Source: Ulota crispa
Lineage: Eukaryota > Streptophyta > Bryopsida > Orthotrichales > Orthotrichaceae
Length of the DNA: 64,000 bases
Assembly: GCA_963920765.1 (NCBI GenBank)
Contig: OY987248.1
Span: 11,442,539 to 11,506,538, forward strand
Direction: 5' to 3'
Made by a program: the position numbers and the translations under genes. Positions 33,710 through 43,990 of this stretch are shown piece by piece; the first letter of the stretch is position 1; each line of letters begins with the position of its first letter. The notes under the pieces are model-generated. The model did not search any database. It worked only from the letters and a program-made list of their open reading frames with translations, and had not been told where the DNA came from.

Positions 33710-36340
33710 ATGCCGGATCCCGTCTCGCAGCTCCTTGAGCAATTGGAAGGCCTCGTTGGTTGCAGTGTGCCCTCGTGAGTTCACCTCTCAACCTTTTCCA
33801 GAAAAATCTGTACAGAACTTGCATGTACGAATTTCATTGTATTGTCGAAACCCTTTGATGTACCGAATTCACATGTGATAACAAATATTTGAAGTTCGAA
33901 TACCCACGTGCTCTTTTTGCGTTGCTAATCCCTGGTTGAAAGAATAGGAAACAAATACTCCATCTGTCCCTCTGAAAACGTCTAAGTCATACACATTTCT
34001 TGTACCACTAAAAAGCTCCCTTTTGCTGATTTTCACGTTGAATGGTCTCATCATGGTGGCAAGTTAAGTGATTAGAGAGCATTTTGCTGATTTTCATGTT
34101 GAATGGTCTCATCATGGTGGCAAGTTAAGTGATTAGAGAGCATTCCTCTCCTAGCAAGCTTGGCTTTGCCCATATGAGGTACCATTGTTCCTACTAATCT
34201 TTAAATCATTAATAATGAGGAGCTAGCAATATGCATAAATATGGTACTTTTGGCATGGAATTTGGGTGCCCCAAATGGCGACGTCAAAGCTATAGAGATT
34301 TTACATACATTTGGTAGATGGTATATTGATTCTAGAATGCATGTGTCACCAGCATAAAGATTAAAATATTGAGGAGCTAGCAACATCTACAATATGGTAC
34401 CTTTTGCATGGAATTTGGGTGGGTGCCTAAACGGTGACATAAAAACTGGAAATTTTGCACACATTTGGTAGATGGTGTATTGATTCTAGAATGCATGTGT
34501 CACTAGCACAAAGGTTAAAAACGTAGTTGATCCTTTGCAAGAAAGCTTTTTGGACGTTTTTAGAGGGACAGAGGGAGTACGAACTTTGAGTTGCTCCTCC
34601 TTTTTGCTGCAAACGTATGCTTGGATAGTAGGGTTTGATGTCTGTACCGACTTTTCCTGCAACGGTTTTGTTGCAGAGTGATTCTAGAATGCATGTGTCA
34701 CTAGCACAAAAGCTAAAAACACTGTTAATCCTTTGCACGGAAGCTTTTTGGATGTTTTTAGAGGGACCGAGGGAGTACAAACTTTGAGTTGCTCCTCTTT
34801 TTTGCTGCAAACGTGTCCATGGTGATTAGGGTTTGATTGCCTGTACCGACCTTTTTCTGCAACGGTTATTTGTGCAGAGTGGAGCTCGGGAAAGCGTTTC
34901 ACGAGCTGCCGAAGTATGCGCCCGTTGAACCAACCGGGAGTAGAGCAAGCTCCCGACGCCGGAACCCGAGGTCGGGCGGGGTGCTGTATCCTCGGGACCC
35001 GAACGCAAGTTGGGCGGTGAACATCCGTCCGAAGAACTGGGGAGACCGGGACAAGATATGGTGGGGGAAGATCAAGTGCGAGAAGGACGCACAGCGCATC
35101 TCCGACATCATGCATTACTACCTCGGATGCAAGACTGTGCATTTCCTCTTCCCTGGCTCGGACCGACCTCCGCCGTTCCAGAATGCCAACCTCAGTCGTC
35201 TTAATACCCTGGAGAAACGCATGCAGTATGTCATGCGGATTGCGAAAGGGGAGGAACACCAGGCTCACCGCAGGGAGTTGACAGAAAGCGTGAAAGAGAT
35301 GGTGACGCTCCTGATGGTGGTCACTCAAGAGGATGGCTCAGGAGTTGCTGCTGTTGCTGCTGCTGCTGAGGAGGTGCCCTGGACTTGCAGCATTTCGCAA
35401 CCCAGGCTTGGTGGTGAGGACTACAGGTTGTCTTCGGAGATTCCCAGTTTCCCTCAAGGTAAACCCTAAAACACAGCTTCTTCTCAGTTTTCTACCATTC
35501 CTCATATCTGCTTGAATGGCGTGTTTCAAAGCGCCGAAGTTGTCACATTCAAGCACACATAGCTCTAAACACTGAAGGCCTGTTTCCACTTGCTTGTAGT
35601 AAAAAGTTGTGATTTTTGTTAAGAATAATAAAGTAGGTGCACAAATGGTATTTAAGCTGACAACTTGCAGATGTTGTCAGCTCCGTTTGGCAAGGATGAA
35701 TAGTACTTTTGGTACTTGTTGTGCACACTATTGGCAAGAGTTAGAGTCACCAATGTTAGTTAATCTATTATCCTCACCAACTTTACATAATACCATGGTT
35801 AGTATTAACAAATCTTGGTTGTCTTGATTTTGGACTTTAGGATTTTTTAGCAAAGAATTATTTATGTGGTCATAGTTTACTACAAATTTTTACATACTAA
35901 AACCAATGTTATCTACTACCACTAACCCTGCCAACTAGGTTTGGTTTGGTGCTTAATTATTGGCTCAAGTGAGAATGCCTATTAAAATTGACCATCTAAC
36001 ACTCACCTTAACACTCACCTAACACCGCTCATAAGAGCAAGTGGAAACAAGCCTTAAGACCAGTATAAATTTGAGGTTCCCTGGAAAAGTGCCTATCTCT
36101 TAAACTTCGCTGTTTTTTTCTGATGTGACTATCATTCCAAACAACCACCAACCACTTTATGTCTCATATAAATGGAGAAATCTAGTTTAGTATTGAAAGT
36201 TAGGACTCTGCTATCGAGTAAAGAATTTCAAGAGTGTGCATTTCAGAATATTGGTATAATGTGTAAGTGGTCGTCTTTGGTGGGTTTTAACAGAGGAGAT
36301 TGAGTACATGATGGCTATGCTGGACGATGCGGTTTACTAA
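33710..36340 (+). CDS. Unrecognised 230-aa protein, possible divergent AP2-like domain (three exons)
   Basis: Exons are 33710-33774, 34878-35458 and 36294-36340; 693 nt in total, phases consistent, donors GTGAGT and GTAAAC. Exon 1 encodes MPDPVSQLLEQLEGLVGCSV, exon 3 only the tail EEIEYMMAMLDDAVY. Residues about 60-120 read SWAVNIRPKNWGDRDKIWWG then KIKCEKDAQRISDIMHYYLG; the WAVNIR...WWGKI...A...YYLG pattern resembles the three strands and helix of an AP2/ERF domain, but the match is only visual. A basic patch (SRASSRRRNPRSGG) precedes it and an Ala-rich loop follows near 185. The exon-2 GC content is well above the flanks, as in the other real exons here. Function is unknown; the gene model is much better supported than the fold. 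Confidence 0.72.
33956..34579. mobile_element. Stowaway-like (Tc1/mariner) MITE in intron 1 of the 230-aa gene
   Basis: The left end TACTCCATCTGTCCCTCTGA at 33956 and the right end AGAGGGACAGAGGGAGTA at 34579 are inverted copies of the plant Stowaway terminus TACTCCCTCYGTCCC, with TA at each edge; the repeat runs about 24 bp into AAAACGTC. The 624-bp body has internal duplications: a 62-bp tandem copy at about 34022-34143 and a region of about 165 bp repeated at 34225-34345 and 34390-34505. Confidence 0.8.
34481..34880 (+). repeat. Tandem duplication of about 198 bp spanning a 3' splice site
   Basis: Copy 1 (34481-34678) and copy 2 (34679-34880) both run from TGATTCTAGAATGCATGTGT to CTGCAACGGTT...GCAGAG. 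Each therefore has the MITE right end, a pyrimidine-rich tract and a CAG acceptor followed by AGTG. Only the downstream acceptor (34877/34878) leads into the long open exon; use of the upstream one (34676/34677) would give an in-frame TAG after eight codons. Confidence 0.85.
35576..36056. mobile_element. MITE in intron 2 of the 230-aa gene
   Basis: The left end AAGGCCTGTTTCCACTTGC and the right end GCAAGTGGAAACAAGCCTT are inverted repeats about 480 bp apart. Ends beginning GGC(C/T)TGTTT fit hAT- or Harbinger-type MITEs. The target-site duplication is not clear. Confidence 0.65.
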
Positions 36341-38035
36341 GGTCGCATCAACCAGCTGTACAGAGTAGTTTAATGTGAGTTTGAATTCACCTGATTTTTT
36401 TCCTAGTTTGGTGAGTGTGGCAGGTTCTTAAATTACCAGCTTATGCTGCACTTGTGTGATTTCTCTGCTTCTGAGGTTAGGATGATGTGTTGGTTTTGCA
36501 GGACGTGTATCTGGTGGTTTTGTTGGGCGTGGTTTTTTATCTGTTGCTGATATTTGGTGTGCTTAGCATGTGCAATTAGGAGTTTGTTCATCTCACTTTG
36601 TTTCCAAAGTGGAGGCTGTTCACCCAGCCTGATGAATTACCTCAAGTTGGAGTAGCGATGTAGCCTGTTTGGTGTTAGCAGAGTAAGTAACGTTGTTGTA
36701 ACAATGCCCATCGACAGGTATATTTGTTAAGTGTGCGTATGTATTTAGGTTGTGAATACTATGGTCTCATTTTTAAAGGATGGACAATGAAGAAACGCTT
36801 AGGTGTAGGTAGTTCACTTGTGGCCGAACTGTGTTCAAAGTATCATAATATGCTGTAAATTGGTTTACACCTCAAGTTGTAATGTATTTCTTCCAGACTT
36901 TCTGGAATCTTGGGCTGCATTTGTGAATTTTTTGCAGTTCTTAATCTCCTACCGATTGGGGTAGGCACCCCCTTCGTCTGTCTGTTTCGTCGTGCACCAT
37001 CAGTGAACATGTTCAGCCAGGTTTAGTATTTCAGATTTGTAACTTGAAGTGACTGAAGTCCGAAGTAATATCATGTTCACACGTCAGCGAAGAGTGTCCT
37101 TCAGAGTAGTTGCAGAGCAATTTGTTTTGTGTGGAAGGTGAAGCATCGTTCATGAGTTGCGTGAGCCTAATTTACCTCATAAACACTATATTCCATATCC
37201 CAGATAATGTTGATTCCCTTCAATACCTAAGCCTCTTAAAAATCAGGTGTAGATGCGTATTTTGACCTAATTGTATTCATACTCTGTGCCTGATTTTTGA
37301 AAGCGAACTACGATAAAATGAACAAATCAAGTGAAATTGTAACTCTTAACATTGTCACTTCGTAGTGCCTTTCGACATCATGTCTAATATGCACCATTTT
37401 GTGAAAGTTTGGTACCTAAACTAACTAAAACTAGGCATGTTTGGGGTTTGTCTACTGTAAGAGGGCTGTCAGTACTCAATATTCATAGAGTTTAACACAC
37501 CTACAATCAAAAAATGCAATATTGAAGGGAAAATGGAGTGTACATTTACACTACTAGAGGACAACGCAGCAAGCTTATGCAAATCTTTGGAGTTCCCAAC
37601 CTTTCATTTCACACAGGAAGCAAGTCCAGTTGACATGGCGTCATTCTTCAAGTTAAGAACATGCAAACCTCCAAATCCACTATGAATGACAACCTCTCAA
37701 TAGCAATTACAGGGAGTATGCAAAATAAGGTAGCTCTACCATGAGTACATCTGCTAACTGCACAAAGGAGTCTTTGTTTGACAACAAAAATGTGCACAGA
37801 AGCCATCGCAAGCAGCGTCTTCACAAAAAAACTCTACGCGTAATCCTACTTCTGACCATTTCTGGCCATTTCTGGCCATTTCTAGCCATTCATTTTTTAG
37901 GTAATGGCAAACAACAGAAACATCTCCTTGTTCTGTTCTCACGAACTCAATTTATTGCTCACACCACATAATAAGAACAACGAGGTGAGAAGCAAGAACA
38001 ATTAGTCAAACATCCTCGATGATCAAAAAAACACA
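36341..38035. other. Region between two convergent genes; 3' untranslated sequence
   Basis: It lies between the stop of the 230-aa gene (plus) and the stop of MIC10 (minus), so it should hold both 3' untranslated regions. No CDS is seen. A 10-bp TCTGGCCATT-type unit repeats about four times at 37855-37890. A small hairpin, AAAAATCAGG...CCTGATTTTT, is at 37236-37300. Confidence 0.5.
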
Positions 38036-38404
38036 TTATGTCTCTTGGGCTTCTTGGACAAGTGGCTCTTCAAAACGAGCAAGCTTGGGTGCCTCGAAAT
38101 GGGGTGGGAGCTCCGGGGCAGACGGAGCTTCAGGAACAGCGATGGCAGCAGGATTATGAGGTGAAGAAACGGACGGCAAACTGGCCTGAATGGTGCCTCG
38201 GAACAGCTGGGATGCGTCCGTCAAGGCTGATCCGATGCCTACACCTGCGCCGAAGGCCACAGCAGCCCAGCGTGTAGCAGGACTCCTGAAGAAGAGCAGC
38301 GCAGATGCACCTCCTGACAGAGAGCCATACACAAAGCGTCTTAGTGTCAAGTCCATGGTTGTGTCCCAGTTCTGTTCATACTCCCCTGGCGGTGGTTGCT
38401 CCAT
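38036..38404 (-). CDS. MIC10: MICOS complex subunit MIC10
   Basis: Single coding exon, 122 aa. The family core (DUF543) is clear: EYEQNWDTTMDLTLRRFVYG, a first membrane hairpin arm with GSLSGGASALLFF, a short polar turn (RSPATRW) and a second arm AAVAFGAGVGIGSA bearing the GxGxGxG motif that drives MIC10 oligomerisation. MIC10 bends the inner mitochondrial membrane at crista junctions. The first 65 residues are the whole conserved part; the rest is a Pro/Ala/Glu-rich tail (VPEAPSAPELPPHFEAP), longer than in many homologues. A TTTTTGATGTAG|AAG acceptor lies just before the ATG, which suggests a leader intron up to a GTAAGA donor at 39530. There is no cleavable presequence, as usual for this family. 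Confidence 0.92.
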   Translation of the reverse strand: MEQPPPGEYEQNWDTTMDLTLRRFVYGSLSGGASALLFFRSPATRWAAVAFGAGVGIGSALTDASQLFRGTIQASLPSVSSPHNPAAIAVPEAPSAPELPPHFEAPKLARFEEPLVQEAQET

Positions 38405-38407
38405 CTT

Positions 38408-39530
38408 CTACATCAAAAAGCATCAAAAATTAGGTCAAAAGCATCAAAAAGTAGGTCAAAACATCAAAAATTAGGTCAGAAGCATCACAAAAATTAGGTC
38501 ATCATTTGGAAGAGGCAGAGTATCAGAAATTCTACATCAACTATTAGTTTGAACACGCAAGTTTAAAATAAGACAAAAGAAAAAAACTCTATTTTCACCC
38601 TCCAGTGGAGTCTGACTAGAGGACAATTAAAATAAGGGAAAATTTCATGGATACCCCTGAAGTTTGCAATATTTGCACAGATACCCCTGCTTTTTCAGAA
38701 ATTACTCAAATACACTTGGACCAAAATTTTCAGGCGTTTGTTTTATTGTGCAAGCCACTTCCCTTCTTCCTTTGTGTGCACATTGCTTCTATTTTTAAAT
38801 GCCTAAAAATCGTGGTCCAAGGGTATTTGTGTAATTTCTGAAAAAGCAGGGGTATCTATGTAAATATTGCAAACTTCAGGGGTATCCATGAAATTTTCTC
38901 TTAATTTTTTTACAAGTTAAGAAAATGCAAAGCTACGTTGCTTGAATAACTAAACAAAAAAACAAACTAAACTGCTGCTAAATCTCCAGTCACAAAAAGA
39001 TTCCAGTAGTTTCTATTGCAGGAAACCCTAAGAAGAAAACGCAACATCGGTAGGGTTATCCTCCAGGCCCAATGCTTTGAAGAACCCTGCAGCTGACGTG
39101 CCCAATCCTGGCTTTAAAGTGCTCTACAAAGACCCTCGTAAAATACAAATCCAGGAGGGTTTATGACACGCCGCATTAACTGTTAGGGTTTACATATTCT
39201 TCATATTGGCCAAACCGAGGAAAAAAGTGAAACAGCATACTACTTGAGCAGTTTTAAGAAAATCCGTTAAACCTAGTTTTTCAGATAAATTGAAGCTTTA
39301 CCCTTTCATCCAGGATTGTACTTGACAAACAAACGTTCCATGAGAGTAAGAAACTACGCCTTAACCCCTTTCAAAGCTTAGGTAATCCGTACAGTCCTAA
39401 CTTTGATCAGTCCTAAACCCTAAATCCTCTGGAGCGACAAGAATCCAGAAAATTCAAGTTACTTCAGAATCCAAAGCTGTCCAAGCAATAGTGGAACAAA
39501 AAAAACTGAACGAGTCTTACTGATCAATAC
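38408..39530 (-). other. Probable leader intron of MIC10
   Basis: On the minus strand a GTAAGA donor (39525-39530) and a TGTAG acceptor (38408-38412) frame 1.1 kb. Next to the acceptor, four imperfect copies of an AAGCATCAAAAATTAGGTC unit run at 38415-38505. The intron also holds a MITE at 38637-38901. That this is an intron is inferred from the splice sites alone. The exon upstream (39531 to about 39700) would be non-coding; its ATG frame at 39653 is not in frame with MIC10. Confidence 0.45.
38637..38901. mobile_element. MITE of the AAATTTCATGGATACCCC family, copy 3
   Basis: The left end AAAATTTCATGGATACCCCT and the right end GGGGTATCCATGAAATTTTC are inverted. Inner tracts TTTGTTTTATTGTGCA and CTTCCCTTCTTCC are shared with the copies at 12544 and 17041. 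It is about 265 bp. Confidence 0.75.
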
Positions 39531-39699
39531 AGAGAAGCTAGGAGTGTAGCTCGATGTCGAATCACAGGGCGCCCTAAAACTAAGATTTAGGACTGATCCT
39601 CTTCTCCTCCGAAATCCAAGCCACCTCCACCACAGTCGAAAACTCTCGACCATACAAAATCACACTATGCAAACACTATTTACTCGTTTCAATCCCAAA

Positions 39700-39933
39700 C
39701 CCTAAGCTCCAATCAATACAACCGCACACTGCACACATGCAGAAGCCTAGAGATCAAATATTCGCCATACCAAGAAAATAATCCGAAGATGACGAAGAAA
39801 TACCACTCCTCCGTTGCAGATCCGTCGAAAAGACGCTTCTTAGGGACCAGCAAACACAAAAAAAAAAATCTGCGACACGCGCGCTTCAAGGGCTCACTTG
39901 CAAAACTAACGCACAAGCACACAGAGTAAAATC
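39700..39933. other. Upstream region of MIC10
   Basis: Short intergenic stretch with CCCAAACCCTAA (about 39695), a telo-box core. It lies between the inferred MIC10 leader exon and the duplicated module at 39934. Confidence 0.4.
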
Positions 39934-40195
39934 GAGCTCCGCTTCTATATCTGACGTGGACATTTGCCACGTCATCAATATGACGAGGTCAAGCCACGTA
40001 GGTGCCACGTTGGATCCGGGGTTGGCGAAAATTTTTGGCGCGCGGAGCTGGAACCCAGAGCAAAACCGAGCTCCGATTCGATATCTGACGTGGACATCCA
40101 CCACGTCATCTGTACGACGAAGTCAAGCCACGTAGGTGCCACGTAGGATCTGGAGTTTGTGAAGATTTTTGGCGCGCGAAGCTGGAATTCGTTTG
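39934..40195. promoter_or_regulatory. Duplicated promoter-like module with E2F and ACGT boxes
   Basis: Two adjacent copies (39934-40067 and 40068-40195) each contain TATCTGACGTGGACAT, CCACGTCATC, GTCAAGCCACGTAGGTGCCACGT and TTTTTGGCGCGCG. Each copy thus carries four ACGT cores of the kind bound by plant bZIP factors and a TTTGGCGC E2F site. It lies between MIC10 (minus) and a plus-strand transcription unit that may begin near 40250 (CACTATAACTTAC), so it may serve both directions. Function is inferred from motifs. Confidence 0.55.
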
Positions 40196-41437
40196 AATCC
40201 AGGGCTTCGAGTCTCCCATAGCCCACGGCGGTCTCATGCCTTGCCCTCGACACTATAACTTACTTCAAGGAAAATATTTTTTTGGCACTGGCATCGTCTT
40301 TTCTTGCGATCTGGACTCGATTTGCTTCAATCCCTTTGAGTTCTCTTGATCGTCTCTCAAAGTCCAAAAGAGCGGCTTGTAAAGGTACGTGACTATGTAA
40401 ATTGATCTTGCTGGAAAATTTTAGAAATCCTGCGGTAAGGACAACGTAGAGTACGCTTGCTCGTGGTTTTAAAGAACATGCGTCGAGTGATTTTTTCTTT
40501 AATGCGGTGTGCATTCCTCGTGTTTGTCAATGGCTGTTTCAGTTCTTTGATTAGTTGCCCGGTGGTATGCAGGTTGCGCACGTCTTTAATTGTGATGTTC
40601 CGTTGTCATTGACCTCGCCATCTGTGCATTTTGTGTTGCCGATCTGAGTTTTCCCGACCAGATCTCTATACATCTGTTAAAGAGTTTATACGGTGTATTG
40701 AACGTTTTTTCTTTACTCATTGATTGGCCTTTATCAAACGTACAGCAGCAGGACGTGATTTTAGCTTTCTAACATTTTGAGTTTAGTATAATCGGGAATA
40801 GGATCTTTTGTATGCGTTTTGTGCCCTAATCTGAATATGATCCTCTTGAGAGCTAGGGATCAAAAATACTTCTGGTTGATTAGGATGTGGATTATAACTT
40901 AGTTGTTGTTGCTTACATCTTATTGCGCTTGACATTTCAGAGACAAATACATATCGATCAGGTTTAGACATGCCAGTCTTTTCTAGATCGAAAGACGCTA
41001 ATAATATACGAGTTTGAGAATATATCATGTGACTCGTGTTCTTGTTTCGAATGAACCATAACATCAGTTAAATTACTTCATACCTGTTGTCGCAGCGGAC
41101 GTTGAAGGCTAAATTGAAGAGCGTTACATATTCACGATGGTCCAACCTTTCTGGTTGTTCTGTTTCTTTCCCTAACAACTAATTCTCTTACACTCAAAAA
41201 ATTTCATTTAACTTACAGGTTCTACAATTATCTCTCCTTGAAGCATTTGAGCTTTGCTGAGCCATGGTGGCACTAAGGTCTTCTGGCGTTTTGAAATTTA
41301 CTTGCGATGCTGATACGATCTTATGCACTTGTGTCCCGAAGGTAGCGAGAGTGAGAGCTATGAAGTGTTTGGTCTTCATCCAAGGAACCACTGGTCCACA
41401 GGTGAAAACTCCGATCCTACTTTCAGGGCCTGAACAC

Positions 41438-41650
41438 CATATTTGTTAATTTGGTAAAAAGAGTACATTTTGGGACCTAAAATCAAGCTCGCAGCGTTTT
41501 TTGGTACACGTGCCCTCACCTGAAAGGAGGAATTTGCGAGAGAAAAAATCTTGAATCTGATATACCTTTGAATCTGATTTAAGGTAACTTTTTGGGTGTA
41601 AGGTGGAGTACAGAATGGTACCTCCGTTTTTCCCAATTTAACGAATATGG
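41438..41650. mobile_element. MITE of the TTCGTTAAATTGGGAAAAA family, copy 2
   Basis: The left end CATATTTGTTAATTTGG and the right end CCAATTTAACGAATATGG are inverted. It shares GGTACACGTG(C/T)CCTCACCT and TAAGGTAACTTTTTGGGT with the copy at 29392. It lies just after the putative exon with ATG 41264. Confidence 0.75.
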
Positions 41651-42197
41651 CAGGCCCTGACTATTCTCTTATTGGTCAAATTCTCAACAAATTCTCTACA
41701 ATTGGCCTCTGTCTAATTATGTCTGATTAGATGAAGCCAATTGGTAGCTATGGCAGTAAACTGGAGCCACCCTATTGCAGGTTTTACAGACGAGTTCTGT
41801 TTAAAACATCTTTGTCTTGTTTCTTTTTTGATGATATTGAAGTATGCATAGCAAAAATTCACAATCCGTGTTCAAACTTGACTGTGCGGTAGTGCTTAAA
41901 TACGTGATCGAGATCTTCCTCCACGTTTGACTGTTGTAAGAAATTCGAAAACACGGCATACGTGATGATCACGTTATCTCATGGAAGTCATGCGCATCTT
42001 TTTGCAGAAAAAATTTGTAGCAAGCCTGAACAAAACCAAAACTTTCAAGAACGGGTATTATGTTCACCAGCGTGTCCACTGCGGGAATGATGCTGCTGCC
42101 CATGAATTCTTCAGTAGAAGATATTAACGATAAAAAAAATTGCAGGTGAAACTCTTGAAAGTAATTGACAACCTCCAGCAACTTGTGAGCAAGTCAC

Positions 42198-42447
42198 GCG
42201 TTATTCATTAGATTGGGAAAAAGCACTTTCCCAAAACGTATTTTGGGAATAATGAATTTTGTATTTGTGAAAATATTTTGGTGATTTGAAGTGAGTTTTT
42301 TGATAATTCCTGTAAGATACTTCATCATTGATGTAAGGTCCTAAAAAAATCATCATAATATTTACTCTAAATCACCTAAAAACTCTTAAAAATGAAAATT
42401 TCAAAAGTCCCAATATGTAAGCTTTTTCCTAATTTAATGAATAACGC
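42198..42447. mobile_element. MITE with GCGTTATTCATTA ends
   Basis: The left end GCGTTATTCATTAGATTGGG and the right end CTAATTTAATGAATAACGC are inverted. The 250-bp element fills a candidate intron between a GTGAGC donor (42185) and a TTAG acceptor (42453) of the unresolved plus-strand gene. Confidence 0.7.
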
Positions 42448-42582
42448 TCTTAGAGAGTGGGTGACGTAAAAGATGCTGTAACCACGAAAGAAGAAGAAGT
42501 TTTGTCCTCAATCAAATTGCTACACGAAAAGGAGGCGGAGACTATCACTGAAGTTGAGAGCTCAATTACTGAGACCGTTTAA

Positions 42583-43335
42583 CAACATTAGATAGCTCAG
42601 TGTGGAGGAGCAGTTTCATCATTCGGTTATCAAGGGACAACACTAAAATCGGCAAAGCAAACTTCTACAATTAATCCAAAGTACATCTTCTCAAACTGCA
42701 TCCTGCATCTAACAATTTTAAAGAAGGTGGATGGTTACTATGCTTTTCTGTGTTTGCAAAGACTTATTGGTTTGACCTTTTATTTCTTCTCCAAGTTGTG
42801 AATATCTGCATCAGTAGGTTTGACGCTAGATAAAACTGCTTCTCATAAATTCTCTGCCTCTGATGTTGTATGCTGGTAGGAAAATTAACGAAACCATGAG
42901 GCAGCCTCTAAATCCACAAAAGTCAATTAGCAAGGTAAAATCCGAGATTGCAGAGCAGGCCCTTGTCCTAAGCAAATGAGGAGTACTCGGTAGCTTGAGC
43001 AAATGATTTACCTCGATCTTCACTCCAGATTCTTTGTCAAACGAGTGTTATTTCCATTCAAATCATGTGAAGATATCCCGAGATCTACATTGGCAGGTAT
43101 GATTCTATCAGAAAGAACTTTCCCAATTGGTTGAGACATTTGAGAAAAATGCAAGTAATGACACAGTTGTGATGATACACGTAACAAACAAAAAGGAGAT
43201 CTGATTTGTATTTACATTTGAAAATAAGCAGTTGTACACTTCTTCACTACGTTTTTCTATATACTAATTTTTTGTACTTGCCGTTCAACTTACTACTATC
43301 AACTCTTCTCGCTCTTGTAAATGATTTTCCCATTG
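42583..43335. other. Region between convergent loci, no gene seen
   Basis: Between the stop at 42580-42582 (plus) and the PLATZ stop (minus, 43336). It should contain 3' untranslated sequence of one or both. No CDS was recognised. Confidence 0.4.
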
Positions 43336-43990
43336 TCAAATCCAATATGGATTGAAAGAGTACATGGGTGATCGGCTCGGTGAGCTTTGTTTTCGGCGGT
43401 GGGCTTTGGTTATGTCACTTGTGGCACGTACCATGCATTGTAATGAGCAAAACTTGTATCTTTCCTCTCTCAATTCGTGACCACAGATGTCACAAGTCCT
43501 ACGTCTAGCAGAACCACTACTTACTGGCCTTGGACGACTGAAAATATGATAATTATCATCTTTGAAATTGCATCTATAAGGATGTGTATCAGCCAATGCA
43601 AGTCCCTGTCTTTTCAAATCCGCACCCTCAAATGCCAAACTATATGTTATTGATCGTAACTGGAACACTCCATGTCCTTCATGTTCCTGCCACCTGCATG
43701 TTGCGCAAACACGTACACAACACACAATGCAGAAAAGATTCTCTGACAAATTTGTTTTAAGCTCTGGGTGCCTCTTGCATTGAGTGGTTTCATTTTTTAT
43801 ATCAAATGACGATTTCAACCACTTCGGAAAAGTTGTCTTGCCTTTTGAGGTTTTCGTCTCTTCAACATTATGTTCTGAAATCATAATAATTGTTAAAATA
43901 TAAAAAAGAACAAAATGGATGATAACTGATACTCACTACAATAGAACTTGTCTGCACTAATGTGCTTGGAATTGGGTGGTTGATGGTAGT
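43336..43990 (-). CDS. PLATZ-type zinc-binding protein
   Basis: PLATZ proteins are plant-specific zinc-dependent DNA-binding regulators. The main exon (43336-43874) shows the family order: FPKWLKSSFDIK, C-x2-HPE-type CKRHPELK, then NLFCIVCCVRVCATC and the His cluster HEGHGVFQLRS, and a second Cys module RRRTCDICGHELREERYKFC followed by SLQCMV. The tail is basic (KAHRRKQSSPSRSP). Its start is uncertain. A 62-nt intron (43875-43936, GTGAGT...TTTCAG) would join it in phase to an upstream exon reading LVTFINYHQPPNSKHISADK and FYC, whose frame is closed by a stop near 44020 with no ATG, so another exon would be needed. Otherwise translation could start at the ATG at 43884, giving 182 aa; PLATZ proteins usually have 200-260 aa. 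It may be a real short member or a truncated copy. Confidence 0.75.

Larger units (their letters stand above)
40260..42582 (+). other. Unresolved plus-strand gene with transposon insertions
   Basis: Possible parts are a leader exon ending at a GTACGT donor (40385), an exon starting after CAG at 41220 with ATG at 41264 (MVALRSSGVLKFTCDADTIL...FIQGTTGPQ, then GTGAAA at 41401), an open stretch at 42008-42124 (KKFVASLNKTKTFKNGYYVH...), a 13-codon exon 42146-42184 (VKLLKVIDNLQQL) and a last exon 42454-42582 (RVGDVKDAVTTKEEEVLSSI...SSITETV, stop). The last two exons join in phase across an intron that consists almost wholly of a MITE. The middle pieces do not join cleanly, so the gene may be degraded or my model wrong. 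No family is recognised; the end is acidic and helical. Confidence 0.3.

Noticed and set aside
33880..33915. GTTCGAATACC as a tRNA T-arm
   Set aside because: The surrounding sequence does not fold into tRNA arms and lacks an A-box.
39459..39653. Minus-strand frame MVESFRLWWRWLGFRRRRG as an N-terminal extension of MIC10
   Set aside because: Joining through the GTAAGA donor at 39530 puts MIC10 out of frame; MIC10 is complete from its own ATG.
40185..40260. Possible tRNA B-box (GTTTGAATCC) near 40190
   Set aside because: No A-box at the right distance, no cloverleaf and no terminator; no tRNA gene was found anywhere in the window.
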